Source of the DNA: Sphingomonas sp. S2-65
Lineage (GTDB): Bacteria; Pseudomonadota; Alphaproteobacteria; Sphingomonadales; Sphingomonadaceae
Length of the DNA stretch: 64,000 bases
Assembly (NCBI RefSeq): GCF_021513175.1
Contig: NZ_CP090953.1
Location: forward strand, 3,282,501 to 3,346,500
Direction of reading: 5' to 3'
Shown here: in pieces, positions 1 to 8,968 of the stretch
Position numbering within the stretch: the stretch's first letter is position 1
Layout of the letters: the number at the start of each line of letters is the position of its first letter
Program-made: the position numbers and the translations under genes
Notes under the pieces: generated by a model
What the model saw: the letters and a program-made list of their open reading frames with translations, nothing else
Database searches by the model: none
Told to the model about the DNA's origin: nothing

Positions 1-1202
1 GTGCCACCCAGACCATAGTCGCTTGAATTCGCCTCGGCGATCGCCTCGTCGACATGGTCGTAGGCTTGGATCGGGAGGACAGGGCCGAACTGCTCCTCCT
101 GCACCAGGCGTGCGTCGTTGGGCAGTCCCGTCACGATGGCCGGGGCGATGAAGTATCCTTCACCCGTGGGCTGGCCGCCTGTGAGGAAGGTCCCGCCCTC
201 CTCGCGAGCGCTCTCGATGAATGCCAGCACCTTTTCGAACTGCATCTTGTTCTGCAGCGGTCCCATCGTGGTCGCCGGGTCCATTCCGTCGCCGAGCACT
301 GCGGCTTGCGCCCGCTTGGCCAATGCAGTCGCGAGCCTCTCGACGATTGCTCGCGGCGCATAGACCCGCTTGGTCGCGTAGCAGACCTGCCCGGCGTTGA
401 TGAAGGCGGCGGCATAGATCTTGTCCGCGACCCACTCGACGTCGACGTCGTCGAGCACGATCGCCGCGTCGTTGCCGCCGAGTTCCAGCGTGAAGCGCTT
501 GAGCGTCTCGGCTGCGGAGTCGAGAACCTTCTTGCCGGTCGGGGTCGATCCCGTGAAGCTCACATGGGCTACGTCCGCGTGACTCGTCAGCAGGGGGCCG
601 AGATCGTTCGCGTCGACCAGCGTCTGGAACACGCCTGCCGGGAAGATGTCGGCTGCGAGTTCGCCAAGAAGCAGCGTCGAAAGCGGCGTCGAAGGCGCGG
701 GCTTGGCGATGACGGTGTTCCCGGTGATGAGTGCCGGACCCAGCTTGAACGACAGCAGGGTCATCGGCCGGTTCCACGGCATGATCGCCACCACGACGCC
801 CTGGGCGTAGCGCTGCTCGACGATCAGCTCCTGTTCGTTGCGCCGGATCACGCGGTCTTCGATCTTCTGGCTTGCGAAGTGGCGGATTGCATCGGCTGCC
901 CTGCTCACCTCGAAGCGGCAATCCGCGATCGGTCCGCCACGCTCGCGGGTGAGCGTCTCGGCGATGCGGTCCCGGTTCGTGGCGATCGCCTCGGCGAAGC
1001 GCTCGAGATAGGGTCTTCGCCCGTCGTATCCGAGCGCCGCCCAGTCTACCTGGGCGCGTTTCGCTGCGGCGATCGCCTGCTCTGCCTGGTCCTTGTCGGC
1101 ACGGGGAGCCTGGGCGAATGCCTCGCCTCTGGTGGGATCGATCACGTCGGTGACCGACGCTCCATCGGTGAGCTTTCCATCGATCAGAAGGCGATGCATC
1201 AT
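1..1202 (-). CDS. NAD(P)-dependent aldehyde dehydrogenase, C-terminus beyond window edge
   Basis: Oxidises an aldehyde to its acid in the cytoplasm; the substrate cannot be told. About 400 residues are visible, so the last fifth of a usual 470-500 residue ALDH is missing because the reading frame runs off the window. The N-proline motif region (MPWNRP), the glutamate motif TLELGGND and the catalytic cysteine in NAGQVCYATKR are all present and intact. The start is the ATG at 1202, with AGGAG at 1214-1210. The ATG overlaps the stop of the upstream hydrolase in an ATGA junction, so translation is probably coupled. It is the last visible gene of an operon running from 3834: alcohol dehydrogenase, GST, epoxide-hydrolase-like protein, ALDH. 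That pairing suggests alcohol-to-aldehyde-to-acid oxidation. Confidence 0.93.
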   Translation of the reverse strand, partial: MMHRLLIDGKLTDGASVTDVIDPTRGEAFAQAPRADKDQAEQAIAAAKRAQVDWAALGYDGRRPYLERFAEAIATNRDRIAETLTRERGGPIADCRFEVSRAADAIRHFASQKIEDRVIRRNEQELIVEQRYAQGVVVAIMPWNRPMTLLSFKLGPALITGNTVIAKPAPSTPLSTLLLGELAADIFPAGVFQTLVDANDLGPLLTSHADVAHVSFTGSTPTGKKVLDSAAETLKRFTLELGGNDAAIVLDDVDVEWVADKIYAAAFINAGQVCYATKRVYAPRAIVERLATALAKRAQAAVLGDGMDPATTMGPLQNKMQFEKVLAFIESAREEGGTFLTGGQPTGEGYFIAPAIVTGLPNDARLVQEEQFGPVLPIQAYDHVDEAIAEANSSDYGLGG

Positions 1203-2089
1203 TTGATTTCTCCTGAACGCCCGTTCGCGAAGGCGGTGAGCGCGTCTGCAACTGCTTGTGGGTTTTCTTCGGCGAGCCAATGGCCAGCGCCCGGAATGAC
1301 GCCGACGGAAACGTCGGCGGCGACTTCCTCCATCATCGGCCCGATGCGGTCGGCGTATCTGCCGCCTGCGCCGGCGAGTGCCAGCACCGGCATCCGGAGC
1401 GCCCCTTGCTCTGCCTGAAGCCGTCGGTTGTCGGATACGTCCTTGGCGAACGAGCGGTAGAGTTCGAAGCCCGCTCGCATTCCGCCGGGTTGCGAGAAGT
1501 TACGGACGTAGCTCTGGAACGCCTCGTAATCGATGGCCGAGGCGTCGAAGGCCATGTCATGGTAGTAGCGCTCAAGATACAAGGCCTCGCGGCCCTGCGT
1601 GAGTGCCTCGGGCAGGTCAGGCGCCTGGTGGAAGTGGAAGTGCCACACCTTCGTTCCGTCGCGCGAGACCTCGTCGAACATCCGGGTGCCCGGTATGACG
1701 GAGTCCAGGATCGCAAGCCGGCTGGTGCGTTCGGGGAAGCGGCGCGCGAAGGCGTAGGCGACCATCGCTCCGATGTCGTGACCGACCACCGTCACAGGGC
1801 CTGTGACGCCTAATTGGTCAAGCATGCCTGCAAGGTCGCCGGCCAACGTCAGCTTGTCGTAGCCGGCCGGTGGGCGGGCCGAGCCGCCCGCACCCCGCAG
1901 ATCAGGCATCACCAGTCGGAAGCCAGCGGCGAGCAGCGGTTCCACTGTCTTGCGCCATGCGATCCCCATCTCGGGATAGCCATGGATTAGCAAAAGGACT
2001 GGGGAACCCTGCTCGCCCGCCGTGCTGAAGTGGATCCGCACGCCATCGACATATGCTGCGGAAGTCCTCACCTTCGAACCTTGGTTCAT
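1199..2089 (-). CDS. alpha/beta hydrolase, epoxide hydrolase/dehalogenase type
   Basis: A 296-residue alpha/beta hydrolase. The oxyanion motif HGYP is at about 36-39. The nucleophile elbow is GHDIG with Asp105 rather than Ser, the arrangement of soluble epoxide hydrolases and haloalkane dehalogenases. The catalytic His is about 270 in GAGHW. An aspartate nucleophile makes an esterase role unlikely; epoxide or C-halogen hydrolysis is the family expectation, substrate unknown. There is no signal peptide. It lies 8 bp downstream of the GST gene and overlaps the aldehyde dehydrogenase start by 4 bp. A GST, an epoxide-type hydrolase and two dehydrogenases in one operon point to handling of reactive electrophiles or their alcohols. 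Confidence 0.88.
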   Translation of the reverse strand: MNQGSKVRTSAAYVDGVRIHFSTAGEQGSPVLLLIHGYPEMGIAWRKTVEPLLAAGFRLVMPDLRGAGGSARPPAGYDKLTLAGDLAGMLDQLGVTGPVTVVGHDIGAMVAYAFARRFPERTSRLAILDSVIPGTRMFDEVSRDGTKVWHFHFHQAPDLPEALTQGREALYLERYYHDMAFDASAIDYEAFQSYVRNFSQPGGMRAGFELYRSFAKDVSDNRRLQAEQGALRMPVLALAGAGGRYADRIGPMMEEVAADVSVGVIPGAGHWLAEENPQAVADALTAFANGRSGEIK

Positions 2090-2097
2090 CTCACCCT

Positions 2098-2730
2098 CTA
2101 CGGTTGGGGAACGGGGGCGGACAGGTCGACCATGCCGCGCCCCTCTGCGGTGAGCGCGGCGCGCACGGACGGGCGATCGGCGATACGCGAAAGCAGCGCC
2201 GCTACCCGTGGAAGGGAAGCGGTCGGGATGCCGTAGAAGCGTGTCCAGCTCGCGATGACGAAGAAGTATGCGTCGGCCGCCGTGAAGGTCTCACCTGTCA
2301 GGAATGGACCTATCATGTCGCGTTCGACGAATGCGAGCCTGCCGGTTATGCGATCCATGACCAGGCCTCGCATGGCGTCGTCAATCGGCCAGTTCAGCGG
2401 GACGAAGCTTTTGTGGAGTTCTGCCGCGACGTAGCTCTGCCACTCCATCACCCGGTATCTGGCGATGGTGCCTGGGGCCGGCATGAGGTCGTGACGCTCT
2501 GCACGATCGCAGAGGAACTGGGCGATGACCACGTTCTCGGTCAGCGCAGTTCCGTCGTCGAGGACGAGCAGAGGAACCATTCCCCGCGGCGCGGCCTGGC
2601 GGTAGTCGGACCCGTCGGGACGGGTCTTGGCCGTCACGTTCACCACCTCCAGCTCGAATGGCAGTCCGATCTCCCGAAGGAGGACATGCACCGACAGGGA
2701 GCTGGCCCCCGGGTGGGTGAAGAGCTTCAT
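2098..2730 (-). CDS. glutathione S-transferase family protein
   Basis: A 210-residue soluble protein with the two-domain GST layout. The thioredoxin-like N-terminal part (about 1-80) opens MKLFTHPGASSLSVHVLLRE and contains the glutathione-binding proline segment RGMVPLL and the acidic-Ser-type TENVVI stretch. An all-alpha C-terminal half follows (about 90-205). The opening PGASSLS resembles the beta-class GST opening PGACSLS, but the catalytic Cys position is Ser here, so catalysis would depend on Ser or be altered. It would conjugate or reduce electrophiles with glutathione in the cytoplasm. It is the second gene of the operon, 9 bp after the alcohol dehydrogenase stop. Confidence 0.88.
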   Translation of the reverse strand: MKLFTHPGASSLSVHVLLREIGLPFELEVVNVTAKTRPDGSDYRQAAPRGMVPLLVLDDGTALTENVVIAQFLCDRAERHDLMPAPGTIARYRVMEWQSYVAAELHKSFVPLNWPIDDAMRGLVMDRITGRLAFVERDMIGPFLTGETFTAADAYFFVIASWTRFYGIPTASLPRVAALLSRIADRPSVRAALTAEGRGMVDLSAPVPQP

Positions 2731-2739
2731 GGCTTGCGC

Positions 2740-3834
2740 TCAGAAGGACGTGATCACGGATCGCGCGATGGCGCCGTGCTTCAGGTCCTCGTAGGCCTCG
2801 TTGATCTCGCTGATGTTCACCTCGCGCGAAACCAGGTCGTCGAGGTTGAAGCGGCCCTGAAGGTAGAGGTCGGCATACATGGGGATGTCGCGCTTAATGT
2901 TGCTCGACCCCATGAAGACGCCGCGCAGATCCACCTGGCGGACGATGACGTCCAGTCCGGCCAGAGGGAACGTCTGTCCGGGGCGATGCAGGCCGATCAG
3001 ATAGACGCCTCCGCCGGGCCGGACCATCTGGATCGCCTGCTCCGACGTGGAGGTCAGACCGATCACCTCGAAGGCGTGATCTGCTCCGCGCGGGAGGATC
3101 GCCTTCACTGCGGCCACTGCGTCGGTGTCCTTGGCGTTGATGAAGTCGGTCGCTCCGAATTTGCGGGCCAGCTCCTCCTTCTGCGGCTGCGCATCGATGG
3201 CGATGATCCGTTCCGCGCCCGCGAGCTTGGCGCCTGCAATCACGTTCAGCCCGACGCCGCCTACCCCGATCACGACGGCGGTTTCGCCGGGCCTCATGTC
3301 GGCGGTGTTGATGGCGGCGCCCGCACCGGTGATGACGCCGCAGCCGAGGATGGAGGCCTGCGGGAACGGCACCTCCTCCGGCACCTTCACGAGCTGGTTC
3401 TCGTGCACCAGCGTCTGCTCCGCGAACGCGGCGGTACCCCATCCGGTGTAGACGGGTGCGCCATCGGACGTGCGGGTGAGCCGCTGGCCGTCTTCCGAAG
3501 CTCGCATCGTCTCCTGCGGATTCTCGCACTGGTAGGTGCGTCCCGACAGGCAGGAGATGCAGTGGCCGCAGAACTGGACGAGCGAACCGACGACATGGTC
3601 CCCGACCTTGAGTTCGCGGACGTGGGGGCCGACTGCGCTGACGATCCCCGCCAGTTCGTGACCGAGGACGGCGGGCAGCGGCGTGCCGTAGTTCGCCTCC
3701 GCAAGATGAAGGTCCGAATGGCACAGGCCGCAGGCCTTCACGTCCACGAGCACCTCGCGCCCCTTGGGCGCGTCGATGCTGACCTCCTCGATGTCGAACC
3801 GGCCTTCGTTTGCGTTCAGAACTGCGGCTTTCAT
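2740..3834 (-). CDS. zinc-dependent medium-chain alcohol dehydrogenase
   Basis: A 364-residue MDR-family dehydrogenase that oxidises an alcohol to an aldehyde or ketone with NAD(P). The catalytic-zinc ligands are visible as Cys35 (ACGLCHSD), His59-Glu60 (GHE) and a later Cys in ILGCG. The structural zinc loop is complete, with Cys89, Cys92, Cys95 and Cys103. The Rossmann motif GVGGVG lies near 200. It reads like the class III/NDMA-type branch but contains no marker specific enough to fix the substrate. It is the first gene of a minus-strand operon whose promoter region (3835-4077) is shared with the divergent response regulator and holds two copies of the repeated 18-bp palindrome, so it is probably a target of that regulator. 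Confidence 0.93.
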   Translation of the reverse strand: MKAAVLNANEGRFDIEEVSIDAPKGREVLVDVKACGLCHSDLHLAEANYGTPLPAVLGHELAGIVSAVGPHVRELKVGDHVVGSLVQFCGHCISCLSGRTYQCENPQETMRASEDGQRLTRTSDGAPVYTGWGTAAFAEQTLVHENQLVKVPEEVPFPQASILGCGVITGAGAAINTADMRPGETAVVIGVGGVGLNVIAGAKLAGAERIIAIDAQPQKEELARKFGATDFINAKDTDAVAAVKAILPRGADHAFEVIGLTSTSEQAIQMVRPGGGVYLIGLHRPGQTFPLAGLDVIVRQVDLRGVFMGSSNIKRDIPMYADLYLQGRFNLDDLVSREVNISEINEAYEDLKHGAIARSVITSF

Positions 3835-3919
3835 GATCCAGGCTCCTGATGGTGCTCGTTCGCTCGAAGTCGGGAGCGTCCGTGTGGCATAAGGATGCTG
3901 GATTCCGCGCGTGATCCCA

Positions 3920-3937
3920 TCCGTACGCAGGTATGGG
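3920..3937. promoter_or_regulatory. palindromic operator-like site (copy 1)
   Basis: On the minus strand it reads CCCATACCTGCGTACGGA. It is one copy of the recurrent 18-bp palindrome idealised as CCCATACYNNRGTATGGG. It lies between the divergent alcohol dehydrogenase operon and the response regulator gene, 56 bp centre to centre from the next copy. Its 12-base left half is identical to that of the site at 46162. Its role as an operator is inferred. Confidence 0.6.
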
Positions 3938-3975
3938 TCGGAGACCTGGAGGTATGCTGTGCGCGATGGCCTGGC

Positions 3976-3993
3976 CCCATACTCATGTATGGG
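3976..3993. promoter_or_regulatory. palindromic operator-like site (copy 2, best match)
   Basis: It reads CCCATACTCATGTATGGG, a perfect inverted repeat of seven bases around TCAT and the closest copy to the ideal palindrome. TACTCAT also fits the TACYYMT heptamer known for NarL-type DNA-binding domains. It sits 84 bp before the start of the response regulator gene, so autoregulation is a reasonable inference. Confidence 0.65.
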
Positions 3994-4077
3994 CCGGTCC
4001 GCCCGCTATCTGCTGGCACCTCCGGCGCCACGGGCGTAGGTGTTCCTTTCCAGCAACCGGTTCGAAGGAGGCCGTTC

Positions 4078-4734
4078 GTGACAGCAGCAACGCCGGCTAT
4101 CTTGAGCAATGCCGCTTCTGACCAGATGCATGACTCGCCGCTCGTGCTCATCGTCGACGACGACCCCGACATCCGTGCCAGCCTCACCGACATGTTCAAT
4201 TCGGTAGGAATCGATGCGATGGTTTTCTCCTCCACAGCGGAGATGCTGCAGGAGGGGGTTCCGGACCGTCCGAGCTGTCTGGTCTTGGATCTGCGGCTCC
4301 CAGGGTCGAGCGGACTGGACCTGCAGGCCCGGCTTGCAGAGGATGGGGTCAACATCCCTATCATCTTCATCACAGGCCATGCGGACGTGCCAACTTCCGT
4401 GCGCGCCATGAAGGCTGGGGCGCTGGACTTCCTCCCGAAGCCGTTCCGGGAGCAGGAGCTCCTCGACGCCGTCGCGGAGGCGCTGCGTCGCGACCGGGAG
4501 CGACGGCTAGGAGAGGTGGAGCTTAACGAGGTGCGGGTTCTCGCCAAGCATCTCACGCCCCGCGAGGTGGATGTGCTCCGCGGGGTGGCGCGCGGTCTCT
4601 TGAACAAGCAGATCGCCTACGAACTGGGCATCACCGAGATCACCGTGAAGATGCACCGGTCGAGTGCCGGGCGGAAGCTGAAGTCGGTCTCGGTCGCCGA
4701 CATGGTCCGGAAGGTGGAACTCCTGTCGCTGTAG
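4078..4734 (+). CDS. FixJ/NarL-family response regulator
   Basis: A 218-residue two-domain transcription factor. The receiver domain spans about 20-140, with an acidic cluster at 27-29, phospho-acceptor Asp71 in LVLDLRLPG, Thr99 and Lys121 in LPKPF. A LuxR-type helix-turn-helix spans about 150-215 (LTPREVDVL, then NKQIAYELGITEITVKMH). The GTG at 4078 is chosen because AGGAGG lies at 4066-4071 with ideal spacing; ATGs further in would cut close to the receiver. It is the only protein in the window that joins a receiver to a DNA-binding domain, while four FixL-like kinases occur within 42 kb, none adjacent. Two copies of the repeated palindrome precede it. Its likely role is the common output of those kinases, which is inference. 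Confidence 0.93.
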   Translation: MTAATPAILSNAASDQMHDSPLVLIVDDDPDIRASLTDMFNSVGIDAMVFSSTAEMLQEGVPDRPSCLVLDLRLPGSSGLDLQARLAEDGVNIPIIFITGHADVPTSVRAMKAGALDFLPKPFREQELLDAVAEALRRDRERRLGEVELNEVRVLAKHLTPREVDVLRGVARGLLNKQIAYELGITEITVKMHRSSAGRKLKSVSVADMVRKVELLSL

Positions 4735-4736
4735 TC

Positions 4737-4760
4737 TCGGGGCCGCTTCAGCGGCCCCGA
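4737..4760. terminator. bidirectional hairpin terminator
   Basis: A perfect 11-bp inverted repeat (TCGGGGCCGCT / AGCGGCCCCGA) with a two-base centre lies between the convergent response regulator stop (4734) and the semialdehyde dehydrogenase stop (4769). Its position and symmetry suit termination from both sides. There is no long T tract. Confidence 0.75.
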
Positions 4761-4768
4761 TCCACCAT

Positions 4769-6175
4769 TCAGCCCGCGGCGTCGGCGCCAGGCGGGAGTG
4801 CTCCGGGCGGAGAGACTGCCACCAGCTTCCAGTTCACGAACTCGCCGAAGCCGAGCTGGCTGAGCTCCCGGCCGTATCCGGAATTCTTGATGCCGCCGAA
4901 CGGCATCTGTGGCGTCGACCAGGTCGGATTGTTGACGAACGCCATTCCGCTTTCGATCGCCAGCGCGACGCGTTCGCCGCGTTTGAGATCCCCGGTGAAC
5001 ACGGACCCTCCCAAACCGAACGGGACGTCGTTCGCCAAGGCCACGGCCGCTGCTTCGTCTGGCACTACGTAGAAGGAGAGAACCGGTCCGAAGATCTCCT
5101 GCGAGTAAACCGGATTGTCCTTGCCGATGTTCGCGAGGATGGTGGGCTCCAGATAGCTGCCTGTCCGGTCGATCCGGCTGCCGCCCAACGCGATCTCGGC
5201 ACCCGCGGCCTTAGCCTCCTCGATCTGCTTCAGAAGCCCCTGTAGGGCGCCCTCGGAAGACACCGGCCCCAGCGATGTTTTCGGATCGAGCGGATCGCCC
5301 GGCTTCAGCGATCCCATCGCCGCCTTCATGGCTTCGAGGAAGAGTTTCCCGCGCTCCTCTCCGACCACGATCATGCGCTTGGTCGCCACGCAGCTCTGGC
5401 CGGTGTTGTTCATCTTGCCGACCATGGCGTTGAGCACGGTGGCCTCTACGGGTGCATCCTCAAGCACGATCATCGGATCAGACCCGCCCAGCTCGAGAAC
5501 CGACTTCTTCAGGTTTCGTGCGGCTCGCTCGGCTACGCTCGCGCCCGCCTTCTCGCTTCCGGTGAGCGTCACGCCGCGAACCCGGGGATCGTCGATGATG
5601 GCTCCGATCTGGTCGGTGGTCACGAACAGATTGGCATAGGCGCCCGCCGGGACTCCCGCGCGTCGCATAACGTCTTCGAACGCGAGTGCGCACGCAGGCA
5701 CGTTGCTGGCGTGCTTCGCGACGACGACGTTGCCGACCATCAGCTGAGGACCGGCGACGCGGGCGAGCTGGAAGAAGGGGAAGTTCCAAGGCTCCACCGC
5801 AAGCAGGATGCCGAGGGGCTGCGCGTGAAGGGTGGCTCCGGGCGCGTCGGGAAGGGGCTTGGGAGCCAGGAAATCGGCTGCGGTGTCGGCATAGTAGTCG
5901 AGAATCGCCGCCGACAGCTGCAGTTCACCGATCGCCTGAGGTACGAGCTTGCCCATGTCGCGGGACATCGTCTCGGCGAGGACCTGCTGCTCCTCGCGAA
6001 TGATCTTCGCCGCCCGCTTGAGGATGGCGGCGCGTTCGGACACGGCGCGGTGCGGCCAATCGTCCCGGTAGCACCGCGCCGTCTCGTCCAAGATCGCGGC
6101 GAGTGCATCGTCGGTTATTGACTCGAAGCTCTTCTCCACCTTGCCGGTGGCGGGGTTTGTCGTGCGGTAGGCCAT
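4769..6175 (-). CDS. succinate-semialdehyde-dehydrogenase-like aldehyde dehydrogenase
   Basis: A complete 468-residue ALDH. The proline segment VEPWNFPFF, the glutamate motif VLELGGSDP and the catalytic Cys in NNTGQSCVATKR are all present, followed by the usual C-terminal MPFGGIKNSGYGREL. The length and the MAYRTTNPATGKVEKSF opening match the short NAD(P)-dependent succinate-semialdehyde dehydrogenase branch, which accepts many aldehydes, so the named substrate is tentative. It is cytoplasmic. It is transcribed alone, away from the molybdenum dehydrogenase operon. The 188-bp divergent spacer carries two strong copies of the repeated palindrome and one half-like match, so co-regulation of both directions is likely. 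Confidence 0.92.
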   Translation of the reverse strand: MAYRTTNPATGKVEKSFESITDDALAAILDETARCYRDDWPHRAVSERAAILKRAAKIIREEQQVLAETMSRDMGKLVPQAIGELQLSAAILDYYADTAADFLAPKPLPDAPGATLHAQPLGILLAVEPWNFPFFQLARVAGPQLMVGNVVVAKHASNVPACALAFEDVMRRAGVPAGAYANLFVTTDQIGAIIDDPRVRGVTLTGSEKAGASVAERAARNLKKSVLELGGSDPMIVLEDAPVEATVLNAMVGKMNNTGQSCVATKRMIVVGEERGKLFLEAMKAAMGSLKPGDPLDPKTSLGPVSSEGALQGLLKQIEEAKAAGAEIALGGSRIDRTGSYLEPTILANIGKDNPVYSQEIFGPVLSFYVVPDEAAAVALANDVPFGLGGSVFTGDLKRGERVALAIESGMAFVNNPTWSTPQMPFGGIKNSGYGRELSQLGFGEFVNWKLVAVSPPGALPPGADAAG

Positions 6176-6275
6176 GACGTGTTTTCTCCAGAGGCAGTCT
6201 CCGTAGGATCGGGCCGTTTCGCTGCTGCCGATACTGCATTGGCGTATGGGCGAAGGACGACCTTGGCAGGGATCG

Positions 6276-6293
6276 GACCTACCAAGGTAGGGC
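6276..6293. promoter_or_regulatory. palindromic operator-like site (copy 3)
   Basis: It reads GACCTACCAAGGTAGGGC and contains a perfect 14-bp palindrome, CCTACCAAGGTAGG, at 6278-6291. Its centre lies 20 bp, two helical turns, from the next copy at 6296. Such a tandem arrangement on one DNA face suggests cooperative binding. Confidence 0.62.
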
Positions 6294-6295
6294 GT

Positions 6296-6313
6296 CCCAT
6301 ACCGATGTAGGTC
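6296..6313. promoter_or_regulatory. palindromic operator-like site (copy 4)
   Basis: It reads CCCATACCGATGTAGGTC and lies 51 bp upstream of the 2Fe-2S subunit gene, immediately after copy 3. A weaker match, CATTGGCGTATGGG, sits at 6237-6250. Confidence 0.62.
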
Positions 6314-6363
6314 TGCCCCCGCTCGTCGCCTCGGCCTAGCCGTTCCATGAAGCGGAGGGCGCC

Positions 6364-6819
6364 ATGGTCAGCATGCGGATAAACGACGAAGTGAGGGAGG
6401 TGGTGGCCGACAGCGACACGCCGCTCCTGTGGGTGCTGCGCGATCTGCTCGGCATGACGGGCACCAAGTTCGGCTGCGGCATTGCCCAGTGCGGAGCGTG
6501 CACCGTCCATGTCGACGGCGAGGCGGTCCGATCCTGCCGTCTGCCGGTCGGAGAGGTGGGCGATCGGGCCGTCCGAACCATCGAGGGCGTAGGGTCGACG
6601 CCGGTCGGTGCGCGCGTCCAGAAGGCCTGGCTCGATCTCGAGGTGATCCAATGCGGTTACTGCCAGTCTGGCCAGATCATGGCGGCAACGGCGCTGCTCA
6701 CAGCGAACCCGGATCCCGACGATCAGGCGATCGACGCTGCGATGGCGGGCAACATCTGCCGCTGCGGAACGTATGTGCGGATCCGTGACGGAATCAAGCG
6801 GGCTGCCCGCCATGGGTGA
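6364..6819 (+). CDS. 2Fe-2S subunit of xanthine-dehydrogenase-family oxidoreductase (IorA/AldG-like)
   Basis: The small electron-transfer subunit (151 residues) of a molybdenum hydroxylase. The plant-ferredoxin-type cluster ligands are Cys38, Cys43, Cys46 and Cys58. The second cluster in the all-alpha domain is bound by Cys97, Cys100, Cys132 and Cys134 (CGYCQSG and CRC). All eight ligands are intact. It has no signal peptide of its own, as is normal for these subunits, which ride out with the Tat-exported large subunit. The layout of 2Fe-2S subunit, molybdenum subunit and cytochrome c resembles isoquinoline 1-oxidoreductase and the membrane-bound molybdenum aldehyde dehydrogenase of acetic acid bacteria. 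Its stop overlaps the next start by 8 bp. Confidence 0.93.
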   Translation: MVSMRINDEVREVVADSDTPLLWVLRDLLGMTGTKFGCGIAQCGACTVHVDGEAVRSCRLPVGEVGDRAVRTIEGVGSTPVGARVQKAWLDLEVIQCGYCQSGQIMAATALLTANPDPDDQAIDAAMAGNICRCGTYVRIRDGIKRAARHG

Positions 6820-8968
6820 GGTTGCACTATCGAGGCGCCAGATCCTGCGAAGCGGCGCTCTTGGCGGAACGGCGCTCATCCTGGGCATAGATCTGCGTTC
6901 GTCGAACATCGCCGCGGCTGCCGGCGGAGCGGCCGGAACATTCGAGCCCGACGCCTTCATCCGGATAGGCTCGGATGGACACACCACCCTGGTCATGCCG
7001 CAGACGGAGATGGGGCAGGGCATCTACACTGGGCTGTCGATGCTTATCGCCGAGGAGCTCGACCTTCCGCTGGAGGGTGTGACGCTCGAAGCGGCGCCAG
7101 CGAGCGACGAGCTCTACGGCAACCCGATCTTCAAGGTGCAGGCGACCGGCGGCTCGACCTCCATGAGAGGGTATTGGCTGCCGATGCGAAAGGTCGGTGC
7201 GACCGCGCGGGCGATGCTCGTCGCGGCGGCGGCGAGGCGCTGGCGGACCGATCCAGCCGGCTGCCGGACGGAGGCTGGAGCCGTCATCCATGACCTCAGC
7301 GGTCGCCGCCTCACCTATGGCGAACTGGCAGGTGCGGCCATGCGGGAGAGACCCCCGGCGGAACCTAAGCTCAAGGATCCGGCCACCTTCCGCCTCATCG
7401 GTCGCCCGCACCATCGGCTCGACTCTCCGGGCAAGGTCGATGGCACCACGAAGTATGGCATCGACGCGATGCCGTCCGGAGTCCGCTTCGCGAGCCTCAC
7501 CTCGTCGCCGGTCCTAGGCGGCCGGGTCGCCGTGGTCGATGACGCGCAGGCTCGCTCGCTCCCGGGCGTTCAGCAGATCATCGTTCTGGACGATCTCGTC
7601 GCGGTCGTGGGGGATACCTCCTGGGCGGCGCTTCGCGGGCTTGCTGCTCTGGAAGTCCGCTGGACCGACGGACCGTTCGCGAACGTGTCCACAGAGACTG
7701 TCCGTGCTGGTCTGCATGCGGCTGGAAGCACCCCGGGAGTGACCGTGGTCGATACGGGAGCGCGCGCCAAGCTGACCGGTAGCGGGGTCATCTCCGCCGC
7801 GTACGAACTGCCTCTGCTCGCCCATGCGCCGATGGAGCCGATGAACTGCACGGTGCATCTGACGCCGGGGCGTTGCGAGGTCTGGGTCGGAACGCAGGTC
7901 ATGACCATGGCGCAGCGCGCGGCTGCGGAGGAAGCCGGGCTCGCTCCCGACCAGGTGACCGTCCATAATCACCTCATTGGAGGTGGGTTCGGGCGTCGCC
8001 TCGAGGTCGACGGCATTCGCAAGGCCGTTCGCATCGCCCGACACGTGAACGGACCCGTCAAGGTCGTCTGGAGCCGCGAGGAGGATATCGGCAAGGCCCC
8101 ATACCGTTCCGTCTACGGAGCTTGGATGCAGGCGAAGCTGGAGGACGGCAAGCCGGTCGCATGGTATCACAAGACGGTAGGCCCGACGGTCGTCGGGCGT
8201 TGGCTCCCACCGGCCTTCGATGGCAAGATCGACAACGATGCGGTCGATGGGGCCGCTGAGACGCCATACGACTTTCCATCCAGCTACGTGAACTGGGTGC
8301 GCCACGAGCCCCGTGGGGTGCAGACCGCCTTTTGGCGCGGCGTCGGGCCCAATCTCAACGTCTTTGCGACGGAGAGCTTCGTCGACCGCGTCGCGCGGGA
8401 GGCCGGCAGGGATCCCCTCGAATTCAGGCGGGCCTTGATCGGCAAGCATCCACGAGCACGTGCAGTTCTGGACCTGGCTGCGGCTAAGGCGGATTGGGGT
8501 GGACCGCTCCCCGCGCGGACTGGGCGCGGCATCAGCCTGCAATACGCGTTCGGCACGTATCTCTGCACCGTCGCGGAGGTGGTCGTCGCCGATGATGGAA
8601 CGGTGTCGGTGACCCGGATGACGACCGCCGTCGATTGCGGGACCCCCGTCAATCCGGATGGTATCGTGTCGCAGATCCAAGGCGGGCTTGTCTTCGGGCT
8701 GTCGGCCGCGCTGCACGGCCGCATCACGCTGGAGGGCGGCCGGGTCCAGCAATCCAACTTCCATGATTATCGGGTGGTGCGCATCGACGAGACGCCCCGC
8801 ATCGACGTTCACGTCGTGCGCAGCGCCGAGGTGCCCGGTGGCATAGGGGAGCCGGGCACCGTGTCCGTCCAGGCGGCAGTGTGCAATGCCATCTACGCCG
8901 CCACGGGCGTCCACCTCACGCAGATGCCGATCGACCCGAGCCTGCTCGCCAAGGGGGCTCGAGCATGA
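6812..8968 (+). CDS. molybdopterin-binding large subunit of periplasmic aldehyde/N-heterocycle dehydrogenase (IorB-like), Tat-exported
   Basis: A 718-residue catalytic subunit binding the molybdenum cofactor; it would hydroxylate an aldehyde or an N-heterocycle with water. The ATG at 6812 is chosen because the protein then starts with a Tat signal: SRRQIL followed by a hydrophobic stretch ([11 protein letters not shown]) within 40 residues. Motifs of the family include [25 protein letters not shown] and, near the C-terminus, PGGIGEPGT, with a Glu in the position of the catalytic base. It overlaps the 2Fe-2S gene by 8 bp and the cytochrome c gene by 4 bp (ATGA), so the three are probably made in fixed ratio. 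The substrate is unknown; the many aldehyde dehydrogenases nearby favour aldehydes. Confidence 0.93.
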   Translation: MGEVALSRRQILRSGALGGTALILGIDLRSSNIAAAAGGAAGTFEPDAFIRIGSDGHTTLVMPQTEMGQGIYTGLSMLIAEELDLPLEGVTLEAAPASDELYGNPIFKVQATGGSTSMRGYWLPMRKVGATARAMLVAAAARRWRTDPAGCRTEAGAVIHDLSGRRLTYGELAGAAMRERPPAEPKLKDPATFRLIGRPHHRLDSPGKVDGTTKYGIDAMPSGVRFASLTSSPVLGGRVAVVDDAQARSLPGVQQIIVLDDLVAVVGDTSWAALRGLAALEVRWTDGPFANVSTETVRAGLHAAGSTPGVTVVDTGARAKLTGSGVISAAYELPLLAHAPMEPMNCTVHLTPGRCEVWVGTQVMTMAQRAAAEEAGLAPDQVTVHNHLIGGGFGRRLEVDGIRKAVRIARHVNGPVKVVWSREEDIGKAPYRSVYGAWMQAKLEDGKPVAWYHKTVGPTVVGRWLPPAFDGKIDNDAVDGAAETPYDFPSSYVNWVRHEPRGVQTAFWRGVGPNLNVFATESFVDRVAREAGRDPLEFRRALIGKHPRARAVLDLAAAKADWGGPLPARTGRGISLQYAFGTYLCTVAEVVVADDGTVSVTRMTTAVDCGTPVNPDGIVSQIQGGLVFGLSAALHGRITLEGGRVQQSNFHDYRVVRIDETPRIDVHVVRSAEVPGGIGEPGTVSVQAAVCNAIYAATGVHLTQMPIDPSLLAKGARA

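Noticed and set aside
2053..3849. A 598-codon plus-strand open frame
   Set aside because: It is the complement of the GST and alcohol dehydrogenase genes, both with intact catalytic motifs.
8098..8115. CCCATACCGTTCCGTCTA, a match to the repeated palindrome
   Set aside because: It lies inside the molybdenum subunit coding sequence and only the left half matches; counted as a chance match.
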